This document shows positions 1-8,010 of a DNA stretch of 64,000 nt, piece after piece (the stretch's first letter is position 1; the number at the start of each line of letters is the position of its first letter). Source of the stretch: CBDFKV01 sp965249035 (lineage in GTDB: Bacteria > Pseudomonadota > Gammaproteobacteria > Arenicellales > Poriferihabitantaceae); NCBI GenBank assembly GCA_965249035.1, contig CBDFKV010000007.1, forward strand, positions 1,116,001 through 1,180,000. The letters run 5' to 3'. The position numbers and the translations under genes were made by a program. The notes beneath the pieces were generated by a model. The model was not told the DNA's origin, ran no database searches, and saw only the letters and a list, made by a program, of their open reading frames with translations.

Positions 1-760
1 CCTTGTTGACTCCCAAGTCTTTACCCCAATACTCGGGGACTCGTTCTTGTACGACATATCGCCCCGCATCAAAGTCTTTGATCCGATAAGGGCCACTGCC
101 CAACGGTGGCTCGAGCGTGGTTTTACTGAAATCTCGGGACTCCCAATAATGCTTAGGCAACACCGGCAATTGGCCAATAATCAGCGGTAGTTCACGGTTA
201 TTCGACTCCGTAAAGCTAAACTTAACCCGACGCTCCGACAGCACCTCGACCTTTTCCACGGTGCTGTAATAAAAACGATAAACCGGCCGGCCTTTTTCAA
301 ACAAGGTATTGAAGGTCCACACCACGTCATCGGCCAGGATTGGCTCACCATCGTGCCAACGCGCATCGGGGTTGAGATTAAAAATCACCCAAGAACGATC
401 ATCCGGCCATTCAATCGATTCAGCGATTAACCCGTACTCTGTAAATGGCTCATCTTCGCTGCTGGTCATTAGTGTTTCAATCGAACCCGTGCTCACCGGG
501 TTACCTTTAGCGATGTAAGGGTTAAAGGAATCAAAGCTAGATTCTTGCACGGGCGCAATCCGAAATACGCCACCTTTGGGTGCGTTTGGATTCACGTAAT
601 CAAAGTGGCTGAAACCAGCCGGATATTTGGGTGCTTCATCGTATAACGTAATCGCATGGGCTTTGTGCACTTCGGCATTTACCGGCACCCAGGCAGCCAT
701 ACCAATGGTCGCTAGCAAAAGCCCGGTAAAACTCGTAAACACCCTGCGCCGAAACCCCAC
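1..760 (-). CDS. ABC transporter substrate-binding protein, family 5 (YejA-like), 3' part outside window
   Basis: Reading the minus strand from 760 to the window edge gives about 253 residues. They begin with a signal peptide (three arginines, then a hydrophobic stretch ending VNAE) and continue with the family 5 solute-binding pattern: a YPAGFSHFDYVNPNAPKGG block, RIAPVQESSFDSFNP and WHDGEPILADDVVWTF. The FDYVNP-NAPKGG start is typical of the YejA/microcin C and murein-peptide branch, which captures oligopeptides in the periplasm for an inner-membrane ABC importer. The start is a GTG whose G is shared with the TAG stop of hemH; a TTG nine bases upstream is possible. The C-terminal half and any permease genes lie to the left and cannot be seen, so the substrate is inferred only from the family. 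Confidence 0.85.
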   Translation of the reverse strand, partial: MGFRRRVFTSFTGLLLATIGMAAWVPVNAEVHKAHAITLYDEAPKYPAGFSHFDYVNPNAPKGGVFRIAPVQESSFDSFNPYIAKGNPVSTGSIETLMTSSEDEPFTEYGLIAESIEWPDDRSWVIFNLNPDARWHDGEPILADDVVWTFNTLFEKGRPVYRFYYSTVEKVEVLSERRVKFSFTESNNRELPLIIGQLPVLPKHYWESRDFSKTTLEPPLGSGPYRIKDFDAGRYVVQERVPEYWGKDLGVNK

Positions 761-1764
761 TAAATCCAACCTTTAACATGCCGCATGACCAACGCCGCCA
801 ACGCCTGCAAGTGTGCGGGCTGATCATTTAAACAGGGGATATAGGTGTAATTGTCACCGCCTGCCTCAAGAAACACTTCACGACTTTCCATCGCGATTTC
901 TTCCAACGTTTCAAGGCAATCGGCGCTAAACCCCGGGCATACGACGTCGACACGCTTTACTCCCACCTCAGCCATTTTCTGCAAGCTATCGCTGGTATAG
1001 GGTTGTAGCCATTGTTTTGGCCCCAGGCGTGATTGATACGAGAGTTGCCATTGATCATCATCCAAGCCCAATTCATTCGCCAACGAGCGTGCAGTTTGAG
1101 CACACTGCTGTGGATAGGGGTCGCCCCGGTCGGCGTATTCCTGAGGTAAGCCATGAAACGACATTAACAATTGATCGGGTTCACCATGCTCTTGCCAATG
1201 CGAGCGAACGCTGAGTGCGAGCGCTGCCAGATAAGCGCTGTCATCATGATACTGATTAATCGTGCGCAGTTCAGGGATAACACGTTGGTCTTTAAATGCA
1301 TCACCCACTGCATCCACGATTGATGCGGTGGTAGTGGCAGAATATTGTGGATACAGCGGTAGTAGTAATACGCGTTCGATCCCAGCAGCGCGAAAACTAT
1401 CCAGCGCCTTGGTGATCGACGGAGTGCCATAGCGCATCGCCAATTCCACCTGAATCGGCTGCTGCATATCGTTAAACACCGCTTGCAGCCCAGCCTGCTG
1501 ACTTTGGCTGATTACCAATAACGGAGAGCCTTTTTCAGTCCAGATTTTCTCATAGGCACTGGCTGATTTTCTGGGCCGCGTGGTTAAAATAACGCCATTT
1601 AGAAATAGCCACCACGGTATTCTCGGCGCTTCGACGACGCGTTTATCCCATAAAAATTCGCGCAAATAGCGACGTACGTCCATGACCGAAGGAGACTTCG
1701 GAGTGCCCAGGTTTACCAATAAGCAACCAATACGCGGTGCATCAGTTTGATACTTTATCTTCAT
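760..1764 (-). CDS. hemH: ferrochelatase
   Basis: Ferrochelatase inserts Fe2+ into protoporphyrin IX, the last step of protoheme synthesis. The 334-residue protein begins MKIKYQTDAPRIGCLLVNLG, the usual N-terminal strand of the family, and contains the MSFHGLP block with the metal-binding histidine and the CPGFSADCLETLEEI block near the C-terminus. The reading frame stays open further upstream, to 1935. The ATG at 1764 is chosen because family similarity begins there and the longer version would overlap mutY. A possible -10 (TATACT on the minus strand, 1799-1804) lies upstream. The stop codon overlaps the start of the downstream peptide-binding gene by one base. The gene is divergent from mutY. 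Length and motifs are normal. Confidence 0.96.
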   Translation of the reverse strand: MKIKYQTDAPRIGCLLVNLGTPKSPSVMDVRRYLREFLWDKRVVEAPRIPWWLFLNGVILTTRPRKSASAYEKIWTEKGSPLLVISQSQQAGLQAVFNDMQQPIQVELAMRYGTPSITKALDSFRAAGIERVLLLPLYPQYSATTTASIVDAVGDAFKDQRVIPELRTINQYHDDSAYLAALALSVRSHWQEHGEPDQLLMSFHGLPQEYADRGDPYPQQCAQTARSLANELGLDDDQWQLSYQSRLGPKQWLQPYTSDSLQKMAEVGVKRVDVVCPGFSADCLETLEEIAMESREVFLEAGGDNYTYIPCLNDQPAHLQALAALVMRHVKGWI

Positions 1765-1831
1765 CCGTCCACAAGGTGTTTCTAATTGATTAGGGCAGAG
1801 TATAGCCTTTTTGCTCAGGTTTGCGGATGTT

Positions 1832-1860
1832 GGAAAGCAGCCGCACGTAGCGACTATAAT
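1832..1860 (+). promoter_or_regulatory. putative mutY promoter with -10 next to the start codon
   Basis: A perfect TATAAT lies at 1855-1860, six bases before the mutY ATG at 1867. The expected transcription start therefore falls on or next to the start codon, and no Shine-Dalgarno sequence is present in front of the ATG. The -35 position (about 1832-1837) is weak. A leaderless mutY mRNA is the simplest reading, but this is inference. Confidence 0.5.
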
Positions 1861-1866
1861 CGCTCC

Positions 1867-2928
1867 ATGCCCGCCCCTATCATTGCCCATTTCGCTTCGC
1901 GCTTGCTGAATTGGCATGCACTCAACGGCCGCCAAGACTTACCCTGGCAACGCAACTGCGATGCCTATCGTCTCTGGGTTTCCGAGATTATGCTACAACA
2001 AACGCAAGTAGTTACTGTCATCCCCTATTTTGAACGATTTATCCAGCGCTTCAACTCTATTGAAGCACTAGCGAATGCGAGCGAAGATGAAGTACTCCAT
2101 CTGTGGTCCGGCTTGGGTTATTACAGCCGCGCCCGCAATTTACACAACGCCGCTAAGTTTGTGGTCAGCAATCATAACGGCGACTTTCCTCAGACAATGG
2201 AACAAGCCATAGCGCTGCCCGGGATCGGACGATCAACCGCTGGTGCTATTCTTGCCTTTGCTTACGGTCAGCGCCATCCCATTTTAGATGGCAATGTGAA
2301 ACGCGTGTTATGTCGGCTGTTCGCCATCGAAGGTTATCCTGGCACGACAAAGACCAGCAAAACACTATGGGCGCTGGCCGACGAATTAACCCCAAAAAAC
2401 CAAGTGGGCCAATATACACAAGCCATCATGGATTTAGGGGCCACTTTATGCACCCGCAGTCGGCCACAGTGCAGTGATTGTCCATTTCATGCTGACTGCA
2501 AGGCGTATAAAGCAGGAGTGCCGCAGGCCTATCCACACAAAAAACCCAAGCCCACGCATCGTCGACATAATCAGGTAAGTATGCTGATTTTAGCGCTTGT
2601 GGGCAAAGGTATTGCGCTTAACAAACGCCCCTCAGTCGGCCTATGGGGTGGACTATGGTGCCTGCCGCTATTTGATGATCTCGCGACATTAAAACAATGG
2701 CTGCGAGCATCCGCACTTGATAGAAATGATATGCAGCCTCTGGGAGGCACACTGCAGCATAAATTCACGCATTTTGATCTATCTATTGATCCTTACTTCC
2801 TCCGAATCAAACGTGAACCAGAGCACTTAGATGAACAATTTCAATGGTATGATCCAGTCACACCGCTTGAAATCGGCCTTCCCAAACCCATTCAAACCTT
2901 GATCAAACGAAGCGAACCCTACTTATGA
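1867..2928 (+). CDS. mutY: A/G-specific adenine glycosylase
   Basis: MutY removes adenine mispaired with 8-oxoguanine in base-excision repair. The 353-residue protein shows the N-terminal glycosylase domain with SEIMLQQTQV (containing the catalytic Glu), the helix-hairpin-helix LPGIGRSTAGAILAFAYG followed by PILDGNVKRVL with the active-site Asp, the four-cysteine [4Fe-4S] loop (C-X6-C-X2-C-X5-C, near residues 190-210), and a C-terminal NUDIX-like domain that reads 8-oxoG. The start is the ATG at 1867, where similarity begins (MPAPIIAHFASRLLNWH); a longer frame to 1786 is open but would run through the promoter. The stop overlaps the yggX start (ATGA), so the two genes are translationally coupled. 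Confidence 0.96.
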   Translation: MPAPIIAHFASRLLNWHALNGRQDLPWQRNCDAYRLWVSEIMLQQTQVVTVIPYFERFIQRFNSIEALANASEDEVLHLWSGLGYYSRARNLHNAAKFVVSNHNGDFPQTMEQAIALPGIGRSTAGAILAFAYGQRHPILDGNVKRVLCRLFAIEGYPGTTKTSKTLWALADELTPKNQVGQYTQAIMDLGATLCTRSRPQCSDCPFHADCKAYKAGVPQAYPHKKPKPTHRRHNQVSMLILALVGKGIALNKRPSVGLWGGLWCLPLFDDLATLKQWLRASALDRNDMQPLGGTLQHKFTHFDLSIDPYFLRIKREPEHLDEQFQWYDPVTPLEIGLPKPIQTLIKRSEPYL

Positions 2929-3161
2929 AAACCGTCAACTGCATCAAACTCGGCAAAGCCGCCCCCGCACTCACGCGTGCTCCCTGGCCAGGTGAGTTGG
3001 GTCAACGTATTCTAGACAATATCTCTGAACCCGCCTGGAAAGAGTGGCTCGGCCAGCAAACTATTTTGATCAATGAAAACAACTTCAGCCCTATCAACCC
3101 CGAGCATAAGGCTTTGCTTCAAAAGGAAATGCTGAAATGGCTGTTTGGAGAAGACATTTAA
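2925..3161 (+). CDS. yggX: Fe(II) trafficking protein YggX
   Basis: YggX is a small cytoplasmic protein linked to iron trafficking and protection of Fe-S clusters from oxidation. The 78-residue product has the family hallmarks: the single N-terminal cysteine (MKTVNCIKLG), PWPGELGQRILDNIS, AWKEWLGQQTILINE and a C-terminal EMLKWLFGED. It is slightly shorter than the E. coli protein, lacking the extreme C-terminal tail. Its ATG overlaps the mutY stop, reproducing the widespread mutY-yggX pair; the partner MutY is itself an Fe-S enzyme. A second, more divergent paralogue lies at 17769-18041. The 147 bases downstream hold no gene I can support. Confidence 0.93.
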   Translation: MKTVNCIKLGKAAPALTRAPWPGELGQRILDNISEPAWKEWLGQQTILINENNFSPINPEHKALLQKEMLKWLFGEDI

Positions 3162-3308
3162 CCGAGAATCGCTACTTTATGGGTTGCCTGGTAGAATTTG
3201 AATGGTGCCGACTCGGCCTGCACCCTAGCCATCGCACTATTAACCTTCCTTTGGCTAGGCAGCTTTGCGAGTCTGCCGATTGCCTTAGCCAATAAGCCAA
3301 AATAGCCT

Positions 3309-4259
3309 CTAGTCACTTAGTAATAGGTAATTAATTGGCGCCATTACTATCGATTTCGAGCGTTGTATCACTGCAGTAGGCGCATGCTGTTTGATAAAGT
3401 CCGTCAACGCACTGGTTCGCGCATATACTCCGTAGAAATTAGGCTCCGCACACTTGTATCCAAAGCTGACCACACCCACTTGCACCCGCTGCCCCTCGTA
3501 AATCACCCATAGAGGTCCACCACTGTCGCCCTGGCAAGCATCTTTACCGCCACTGCTATAGCCCGCACACATCATTTGGCTGGTAATCCCACCTCCAAAT
3601 GCAGCGTTACACACTGCATTACTTACGATAGGAACGTTAACTTCACGCAACACACTGGAACCAGCACCGCTTTCAAAGTAAGTAACACCCACTCCAGTTA
3701 CCGTTGCCAGCTGTCCAACGAGTTGGTCGCCACCACCCAAAATTTGAGCTTTCGCAGTATTTGAAGAGCGGGCGAGCGTGAGTACGGCCATGTCGTTGTC
3801 ATAAGTACTCTGATTGAACCCTGGATGCATTGAGACCGCAAAGAGAGCGATAAGATCAGAAAAGCTTGAATCGTCGTTAAATGAATAAAACTGTGGGAAC
3901 ACATAAATACGATAAGTCGCGAAATTAGCGACGCAATGAGCCGCCGTAAGCACTTTATTACCAGCGATCAAGCTGGAGCCACAGGCTGCATACAAATAGT
4001 CATCAAGGCCATCGATCCAGATGGTTGCAAACTCGGGATACTTCCCTCTTGGGGCGATAGTGCCGCCAACAATTCGAGGCGATACTCGAGAAATAGATTC
4101 TGGCAGCGCTCTTTGCACGATGGTCATTGGCTCACCAGAACGAAGCTGCGCATCTGGTTTTTTAATGGCCATCACCATCTGTTCAGCGTGCGCTTGTTGT
4201 GCCAAAAGTGCAAAAAAAGCTAAGCTGATGATCGAAGTTATACGACTTATTAGCGCCAT
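3309..4259 (-). CDS. secreted trypsin-like serine protease (S1 family)
   Basis: A 316-residue chymotrypsin-fold protease. It has a Sec signal peptide (residues 1-25, ending AHA), a propeptide of about 37 residues, an activation site SPR-IVGG at 62/63, then the catalytic triad: His108 in TAAHC, Asp156 in YDNDMAVL and Ser246 in CQGDSGGP. Asp240, six residues before the serine, matches the trypsin S1-pocket aspartate, so cleavage after Arg/Lys is predicted. Cysteines at the positions of the conserved trypsin disulfides are present. A 27-residue tail follows the last helix. The start has a GAGGA ribosome site upstream. It stands alone, divergent from the symporter gene. A secreted digestive or processing role is likely, but the substrate is unknown. 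Confidence 0.93.
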   Translation of the reverse strand: MALISRITSIISLAFFALLAQQAHAEQMVMAIKKPDAQLRSGEPMTIVQRALPESISRVSPRIVGGTIAPRGKYPEFATIWIDGLDDYLYAACGSSLIAGNKVLTAAHCVANFATYRIYVFPQFYSFNDDSSFSDLIALFAVSMHPGFNQSTYDNDMAVLTLARSSNTAKAQILGGGDQLVGQLATVTGVGVTYFESGAGSSVLREVNVPIVSNAVCNAAFGGGITSQMMCAGYSSGGKDACQGDSGGPLWVIYEGQRVQVGVVSFGYKCAEPNFYGVYARTSALTDFIKQHAPTAVIQRSKSIVMAPINYLLLSD

Positions 4260-4674
4260 TTCCGATTCCTCATTCTTGTTTTATAATATGTCTGCCTGTA
4301 AATCACCAAAACCTGCGAGGATTTATTCACAATAAACTAGACGTAAATCCAAGCAGGTTTTCAACCTATTCAACCTCTCGATTTTATCATAATAGAGTTT
4401 AACGCAGTTAAGCCAAAACTTTGTATTAACCATAAAACCCATATCGTAAACTTCATCTATTCGACCACCCTATTTACTCAATGATTGAGAAATACCTTCA
4501 TAGGAAAATACTCATCAGTGACGGCACTTCCTAGCTGAAACCTATTCAAAAGACAATTGGAATTACTTATCCTTATGACTAGATTCAAAATCTTTACTGA
4601 TGTGACATATCAGCCGCTTGATGCCTATAATTACGATCTAGATCATAAAACATAACGTAATTGGAGGGGAACCC
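4260..4674. other. divergent intergenic region between the protease and the symporter
   Basis: 415 bases with no supportable gene. On the minus side it carries a GAGGA ribosome site and an AT-rich TATTATAAAA stretch that could be the protease -10. On the plus side it carries the symporter promoter (separate entry) and a strong TTGGAGGGGA ribosome site. The middle is AT-rich and without clear repeats. Confidence 0.6.
4602..4631 (+). promoter_or_regulatory. sigma70-type promoter of the dicarboxylate symporter
   Basis: GTGACA at 4602-4607, an 18-base spacer and a perfect TATAAT at 4626-4631, followed by a leader of about 37 bases with a GGAGGGG ribosome site before the ATG at 4675. Confidence 0.6.
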
Positions 4675-6015
4675 ATGAATTTGACCATGAAAGTACTACT
4701 GGGCATGGCGCTCGGTATCCTAGTTGGATTAGGCATCAATCTAACGGGAATGAACGCAGAAGGCTCATTTATCGATGTCTATATCGTCAACGGCTTGTTC
4801 CACGTCGTTGGTAAAATGTTCGTTAACGCTCTGAAAATGCTAGTAGTGCCCCTGGTGCTGTTCTCATTGATCTGCGGTGTTTGCGGCATTGGTGACGTCA
4901 AGTTGCTGGGGCGAATAGGCACCAAAGCCTTCGCCTTATACATGCTAACTACCGCAGTTGCTATCGCGACTGCAATCCTGATCGCTGCTTCAATAGGCAT
5001 CGGCAAAGGCATGAACGCTGAAACTACCGCAGAATTCACCGGCAAAGATGCGCCCCCACTGTCTCAAGTATTGATCGATATCATCCCGACCAATCCGATC
5101 AGTGCGATGGCTCAGGGTGAAATGCTTTCAATTATTTTCTTCGCAATCCTACTCGGCATCAGCCTATTGATGGTGGGCAGAAAAGCTAAGGGCGTCGTTG
5201 AGTTTATTGAAATCCTCAATGAAGTCATGATGAAGATGGTCAGTATTATCATGGCATTAGCACCGTACGCGGTATTCTGCTTGATCGCTAAAGCGATGGC
5301 TAATCTGGGTATGGATTTGTTGGCGCAGTTAGCTGGTTACGTCGTTGTATTGATCGGTATCTTGTTATTTCACTTATTCGTCACGCTTCAGATTGTCTTA
5401 AAAGTCTTCTCTGGCTTAAGCCCAGTGATGTTCTTGAAGAAAATCCGTAACGCACAAGTGTTCGCTTTTAGTACCTCAAGCTCAAACGCCACCATCCCGG
5501 TCACTTTAAGGACGGTCACTGAGCGCATGGGTGTCGATAACTCAGTCGCATCATTTACCGTGCCCTTTGGCGCAACCATCAACATGGATGGTACTGCGAT
5601 TATGCAAGGGGTCGCGACGGTGTTTATCGCTAATGTCTACAACGTCGATCTCGGCATGAGCGGCTATTTAACCGTCATCATTATGTCAGTACTTGCCTCC
5701 ATCGGTACGGCGGGCGTACCCGGTGTTGGCTTGATTATGCTCTCAATGGTATTTGCCCAAGTGGGGCTACCTATGGAAGGTATCGGCTTGATTCTGGGTG
5801 TTGACCGCCTGCTGGACATGGTAAGAACGGCAGTTAACGTTTCTGGCGACGCCGTGGTCTCAACCGTGGTTGCGAAAGGCGAGGGCAAGCTAGATATTGA
5901 TGTCTTTAACGACCCCGATGCTGGAACCTTCGATGATGATGAAGTTCACATCGACGAAGCAGTCGAACGTGAACTCGCTGAAACCGTGCATCGAGCGCAC
6001 GATAAAAAAGATTGA
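4675..6015 (+). CDS. dicarboxylate/amino acid:cation symporter (DAACS/GltP family)
   Basis: A 446-residue inner-membrane secondary transporter of the glutamate/aspartate/C4-dicarboxylate family. It takes up acidic amino acids or dicarboxylates with Na+ or H+. Eight hydrophobic segments and two re-entrant loops are expected. The serine-rich loop FSTSSSNATIPVT (about residue 263), the NMDGTAIMQ motif of TM7 (about 303) and DRLLDMVRTAVNVSGDAV (TM8, substrate-contacting Asp and Asn) are all present. The C-terminal 40 residues are strongly acidic. It is transcribed alone, with its own promoter and a strong terminator directly downstream. Whether it prefers glutamate or C4-dicarboxylates cannot be decided from the motifs I can see. 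Confidence 0.94.
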   Translation: MNLTMKVLLGMALGILVGLGINLTGMNAEGSFIDVYIVNGLFHVVGKMFVNALKMLVVPLVLFSLICGVCGIGDVKLLGRIGTKAFALYMLTTAVAIATAILIAASIGIGKGMNAETTAEFTGKDAPPLSQVLIDIIPTNPISAMAQGEMLSIIFFAILLGISLLMVGRKAKGVVEFIEILNEVMMKMVSIIMALAPYAVFCLIAKAMANLGMDLLAQLAGYVVVLIGILLFHLFVTLQIVLKVFSGLSPVMFLKKIRNAQVFAFSTSSSNATIPVTLRTVTERMGVDNSVASFTVPFGATINMDGTAIMQGVATVFIANVYNVDLGMSGYLTVIIMSVLASIGTAGVPGVGLIMLSMVFAQVGLPMEGIGLILGVDRLLDMVRTAVNVSGDAVVSTVVAKGEGKLDIDVFNDPDAGTFDDDEVHIDEAVERELAETVHRAHDKKD

Positions 6016-6037
6016 GCTTAACCCAAGCCTAATCTTA

Positions 6038-6069
6038 AAAACGGCTAGCAATTGCTAGCCGTTTTTTTT
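6038..6069 (+). terminator. Rho-independent terminator after the symporter gene
   Basis: A perfect 11-bp stem (AAACGGCTAGC / GCTAGCCGTTT) with an AATT loop, running into eight T residues at 6062-6069. It lies 22 bases after the stop codon. Confidence 0.93.
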
Positions 6070-6117
6070 GCAAAGCGGTTTAATTCAAATATTTCATAGA
6101 TACTCAACCCTCTTACG

Positions 6118-7065
6118 ATGCATATCCCCACGCGTCGCCGCGTTCATGAATTACTAGAAATTGCCCACCAGGGCGATACGATCAGCAAGGCAATCGACAT
6201 CTTCTTGATCGTGTTAATCGTCCTCAACGTGATTGCAGTAGTCATCGAAACCTTGCCTACGCTCGCAGGGCAATATCAGTTTGCATTTTTGCTGTTCGAC
6301 TATTTCTCAGCCAGCATCTTTGCGGTTGAATACGGGTTTCGAGTATGGTCATCAGTTGAAGCCGCAGCTGCCAAACATACTCTATCAGACTCCCGCTTAC
6401 GGCTAAATTACATATTTTCACCGATGGCAATCATCGACCTTTTGGCGTTTCTACCTTCGTTGTTGCAAGCGGTAGTCGATACGGATTTACGTTTCTTACG
6501 TGTGCTACGACTACTACGTATGTTTAAGCTGACACGTTATTCTGCCTCGATGGAAATGGTATTGAATGTTGTCCGCAAGGAGAAAAATGCCTTTTTCGCG
6601 GCGTTTTTTGTGCTGATGGTATTAGTAGTGATTGCCGCTGGTGGCATGTATTACGTTGAGCGCGAACATCAACCCGAGGCATTTGCCTCAATTCCACATG
6701 CGATGTGGTGGGCGTTAGTCACGTTGACCACCGTCGGTTATGGAGACATTATCCCCTTCACCATTCTGGGTAAGATCTTCGGCGGATTGATTATTATCGG
6801 CGGTGTCGGAATTGTGGCCTTACCCGCAGGTATCATGGCTTCAGCATTTGCCGAAGAAATGCGCATTCGCAAAAGCAAGCTGACGTTCAACATTGAAATT
6901 GCACTCGAAGACGGAATCATCGACGAGCGTGAAATGCAGGAAATCACCAGTCGTGCCGTTGAACTGGGGATGGAAGAAGATGAAATGCACGAACTCATAC
7001 AGCTGGCACTTAAGAGCCGCACACAGACACAGCGAGTCTGCCCTCACTGTGGTGAGACACTGTAA
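6118..7065 (+). CDS. voltage-gated potassium channel (Kv-like) with C-terminal CxxC tail
   Basis: A 315-residue tetrameric-type cation channel. Six transmembrane segments are visible. An S4-like segment (residues 125-140) carries Arg/Lys every third position (125, 128, 131, 134, 137, 140). The pore loop holds the K+ selectivity filter TVGYGD at 205-210. S6 ends about residue 245 and is followed by a charged cytoplasmic region rich in Glu (255-295) resembling a short helical oligomerisation tail. The protein ends CPHCGETL, a single CxxC knuckle. K+ selectivity and voltage sensing follow from the filter and S4. There is no Shine-Dalgarno sequence before the ATG, and a GATACT -10-like hexamer lies about 14 bases upstream. 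It stands alone between two terminators or promoters. Confidence 0.92.
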   Translation: MHIPTRRRVHELLEIAHQGDTISKAIDIFLIVLIVLNVIAVVIETLPTLAGQYQFAFLLFDYFSASIFAVEYGFRVWSSVEAAAAKHTLSDSRLRLNYIFSPMAIIDLLAFLPSLLQAVVDTDLRFLRVLRLLRMFKLTRYSASMEMVLNVVRKEKNAFFAAFFVLMVLVVIAAGGMYYVEREHQPEAFASIPHAMWWALVTLTTVGYGDIIPFTILGKIFGGLIIIGGVGIVALPAGIMASAFAEEMRIRKSKLTFNIEIALEDGIIDEREMQEITSRAVELGMEEDEMHELIQLALKSRTQTQRVCPHCGETL

Positions 7066-7125
7066 TCCAATAGAACTGGATACTAAGCCCTGATACCGAA
7101 GCGCATGCCTCCGGGAAAAGCTGAT

Positions 7126-7155
7126 TTGGCTAAAGGCCTAAGGTATTGCTATACT
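7126..7155 (+). promoter_or_regulatory. promoter of the small zinc-ribbon gene
   Basis: TTGGCT (7126-7131), 18-base spacer, TATACT (7150-7155); an AGAGGAACAACA ribosome-site region precedes the ATG at 7192. Confidence 0.55.
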
Positions 7156-7191
7156 CATCTCTCGACCTAGACTCAATACAGAGGAACAACA

Positions 7192-7386
7192 ATGGCAACT
7201 TACGAATGTAGTGTCTGCGGCATGAGCGTCAACGCTAGCTGCGGTAAATGCGATGCTCCGCTTGAAAACGGCACACTGAAACTGGATGATGGGAATGAAG
7301 TGCAAATCTCAGAATGCCCAAATGGACATGGCAAGATTAAATCACCTCAGTGCTGCGGCCAAGACATGGCGTGTTCCGTCAAATAG
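7192..7386 (+). CDS. small cysteine-rich zinc-ribbon-like protein of unknown function
   Basis: A 64-residue acidic protein with nine cysteines: CSVC (6-9), CGKC (17-20), ECPNGHG (Cys42, His46), a CC pair (54-55) and Cys61. The two N-terminal CxxC knuckles form a plausible zinc ribbon. The second half, with PNGHGKIKSPQCCGQDM, could form a second site. There is no signal peptide, so it is cytoplasmic. It has its own promoter, a good ribosome site and a strong terminator, so it is an independently expressed gene. The composition resembles small rubredoxin- or zinc-ribbon-type proteins found in marine bacteria, but I do not recognise a named family and assign no function. Confidence 0.85.
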   Translation: MATYECSVCGMSVNASCGKCDAPLENGTLKLDDGNEVQISECPNGHGKIKSPQCCGQDMACSVK

Positions 7387-7454
7387 CCAATTAGGACGTG
7401 CATGGGTTACTGATTATTTTCAAACAGTGCCGCTAGTTATACGAGACACCCACT

Positions 7455-7483
7455 AAAAAGCCCCTCACGAAAGGGGCTTTTAT
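7455..7483. terminator. bidirectional terminator between the zinc-ribbon gene and ssb
   Basis: Stem AAAAGCCCCT / AGGGGCTTTT with a short CACGAA loop. T-runs occur on both strands (TTTT on plus, TTTTT on minus), so it can end the plus-strand zinc-ribbon transcript and the minus-strand ssb transcript. Confidence 0.9.
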
Positions 7484-7505
7484 TTGTTCCCGCATTTAGA
7501 ACTAC

Positions 7506-7991
7506 CTAAAACGGAATATCATCGTCAAAATCATCATAGGCTCCGGCAGGCGCTTCTTTTGACCCACCGCCCTCTTTCTTAGAGCCACTAGCTTCGGGTG
7601 TTGATTGATCAAAACCAGGGTCGCCAGCAAAGCCAGAATCTCCCATACCACCACCACGGCTATCCAGCATTTGCATTTCATTCGCGACAATTTCGGTGGT
7701 GTAACGATCATTACCACTTTGATCCTGCCATTTGCGGGTTTGTAAGCGGCCTTCGACGTACACCTTAGAGCCTTTCTTGAGATACTCGCCCACTATTTCG
7801 GCCAAACGTTGAAAAAACACAACCCGGTGCCATTCAGTCTTTTCGACTTGCTCACCTGAGCTTTTATCTTTCCACGACTCACTCGTCGCAATGGTGATAT
7901 TTGCCACCGCTGCGCCACTAGGCGTGTATCGCACTTCGGGGTCGCGCCCTAAATTGCCAATCAATATCACTTTATTAATTCCGCGTGCCAT
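7506..7991 (-). CDS. ssb: single-stranded DNA-binding protein
   Basis: SSB coats ssDNA during replication, recombination and repair. The 161-residue protein starts MARGINKVILIGNLGRDPEVRYT, the canonical OB-fold entry, with conserved aromatic residues in the fold (EWHRVVFFQRLAEI). A Gly/Ser/Glu-rich linker follows (about 110-145), then the acidic tip DFDDDIPF that recruits SSB-interacting proteins. It is 19 bases downstream of the MFS gene on the same strand and next to divergent uvrA, the common gammaproteobacterial arrangement in which ssb can share SOS-type regulation. I did not identify a clear LexA box in the uvrA upstream region by eye. Confidence 0.97.
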   Translation of the reverse strand: MARGINKVILIGNLGRDPEVRYTPSGAAVANITIATSESWKDKSSGEQVEKTEWHRVVFFQRLAEIVGEYLKKGSKVYVEGRLQTRKWQDQSGNDRYTTEIVANEMQMLDSRGGGMGDSGFAGDPGFDQSTPEASGSKKEGGGSKEAPAGAYDDFDDDIPF

Positions 7992-8010
7992 AATTTTCCT
8001 CTCTGATCAA

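Noticed and set aside
1786..1866. N-terminal extension of mutY
   Set aside because: Open frame, but the sequence is not MutY-like and contains the promoter. The ATG at 1867 fits the family start.
3179..3295. Short frames between yggX and the protease, including a 35-codon frame reading like one membrane helix (LAIALLTFLWLGSFASLPIALA)
   Set aside because: No ATG, no ribosome site and no family match by eye. It could be a decayed membrane-protein end, but support is too thin to call.
4021..4335. Plus-strand frame of 104 codons opposite the protease start
   Set aside because: Overlaps the certain protease gene and its promoter; no homologous features.
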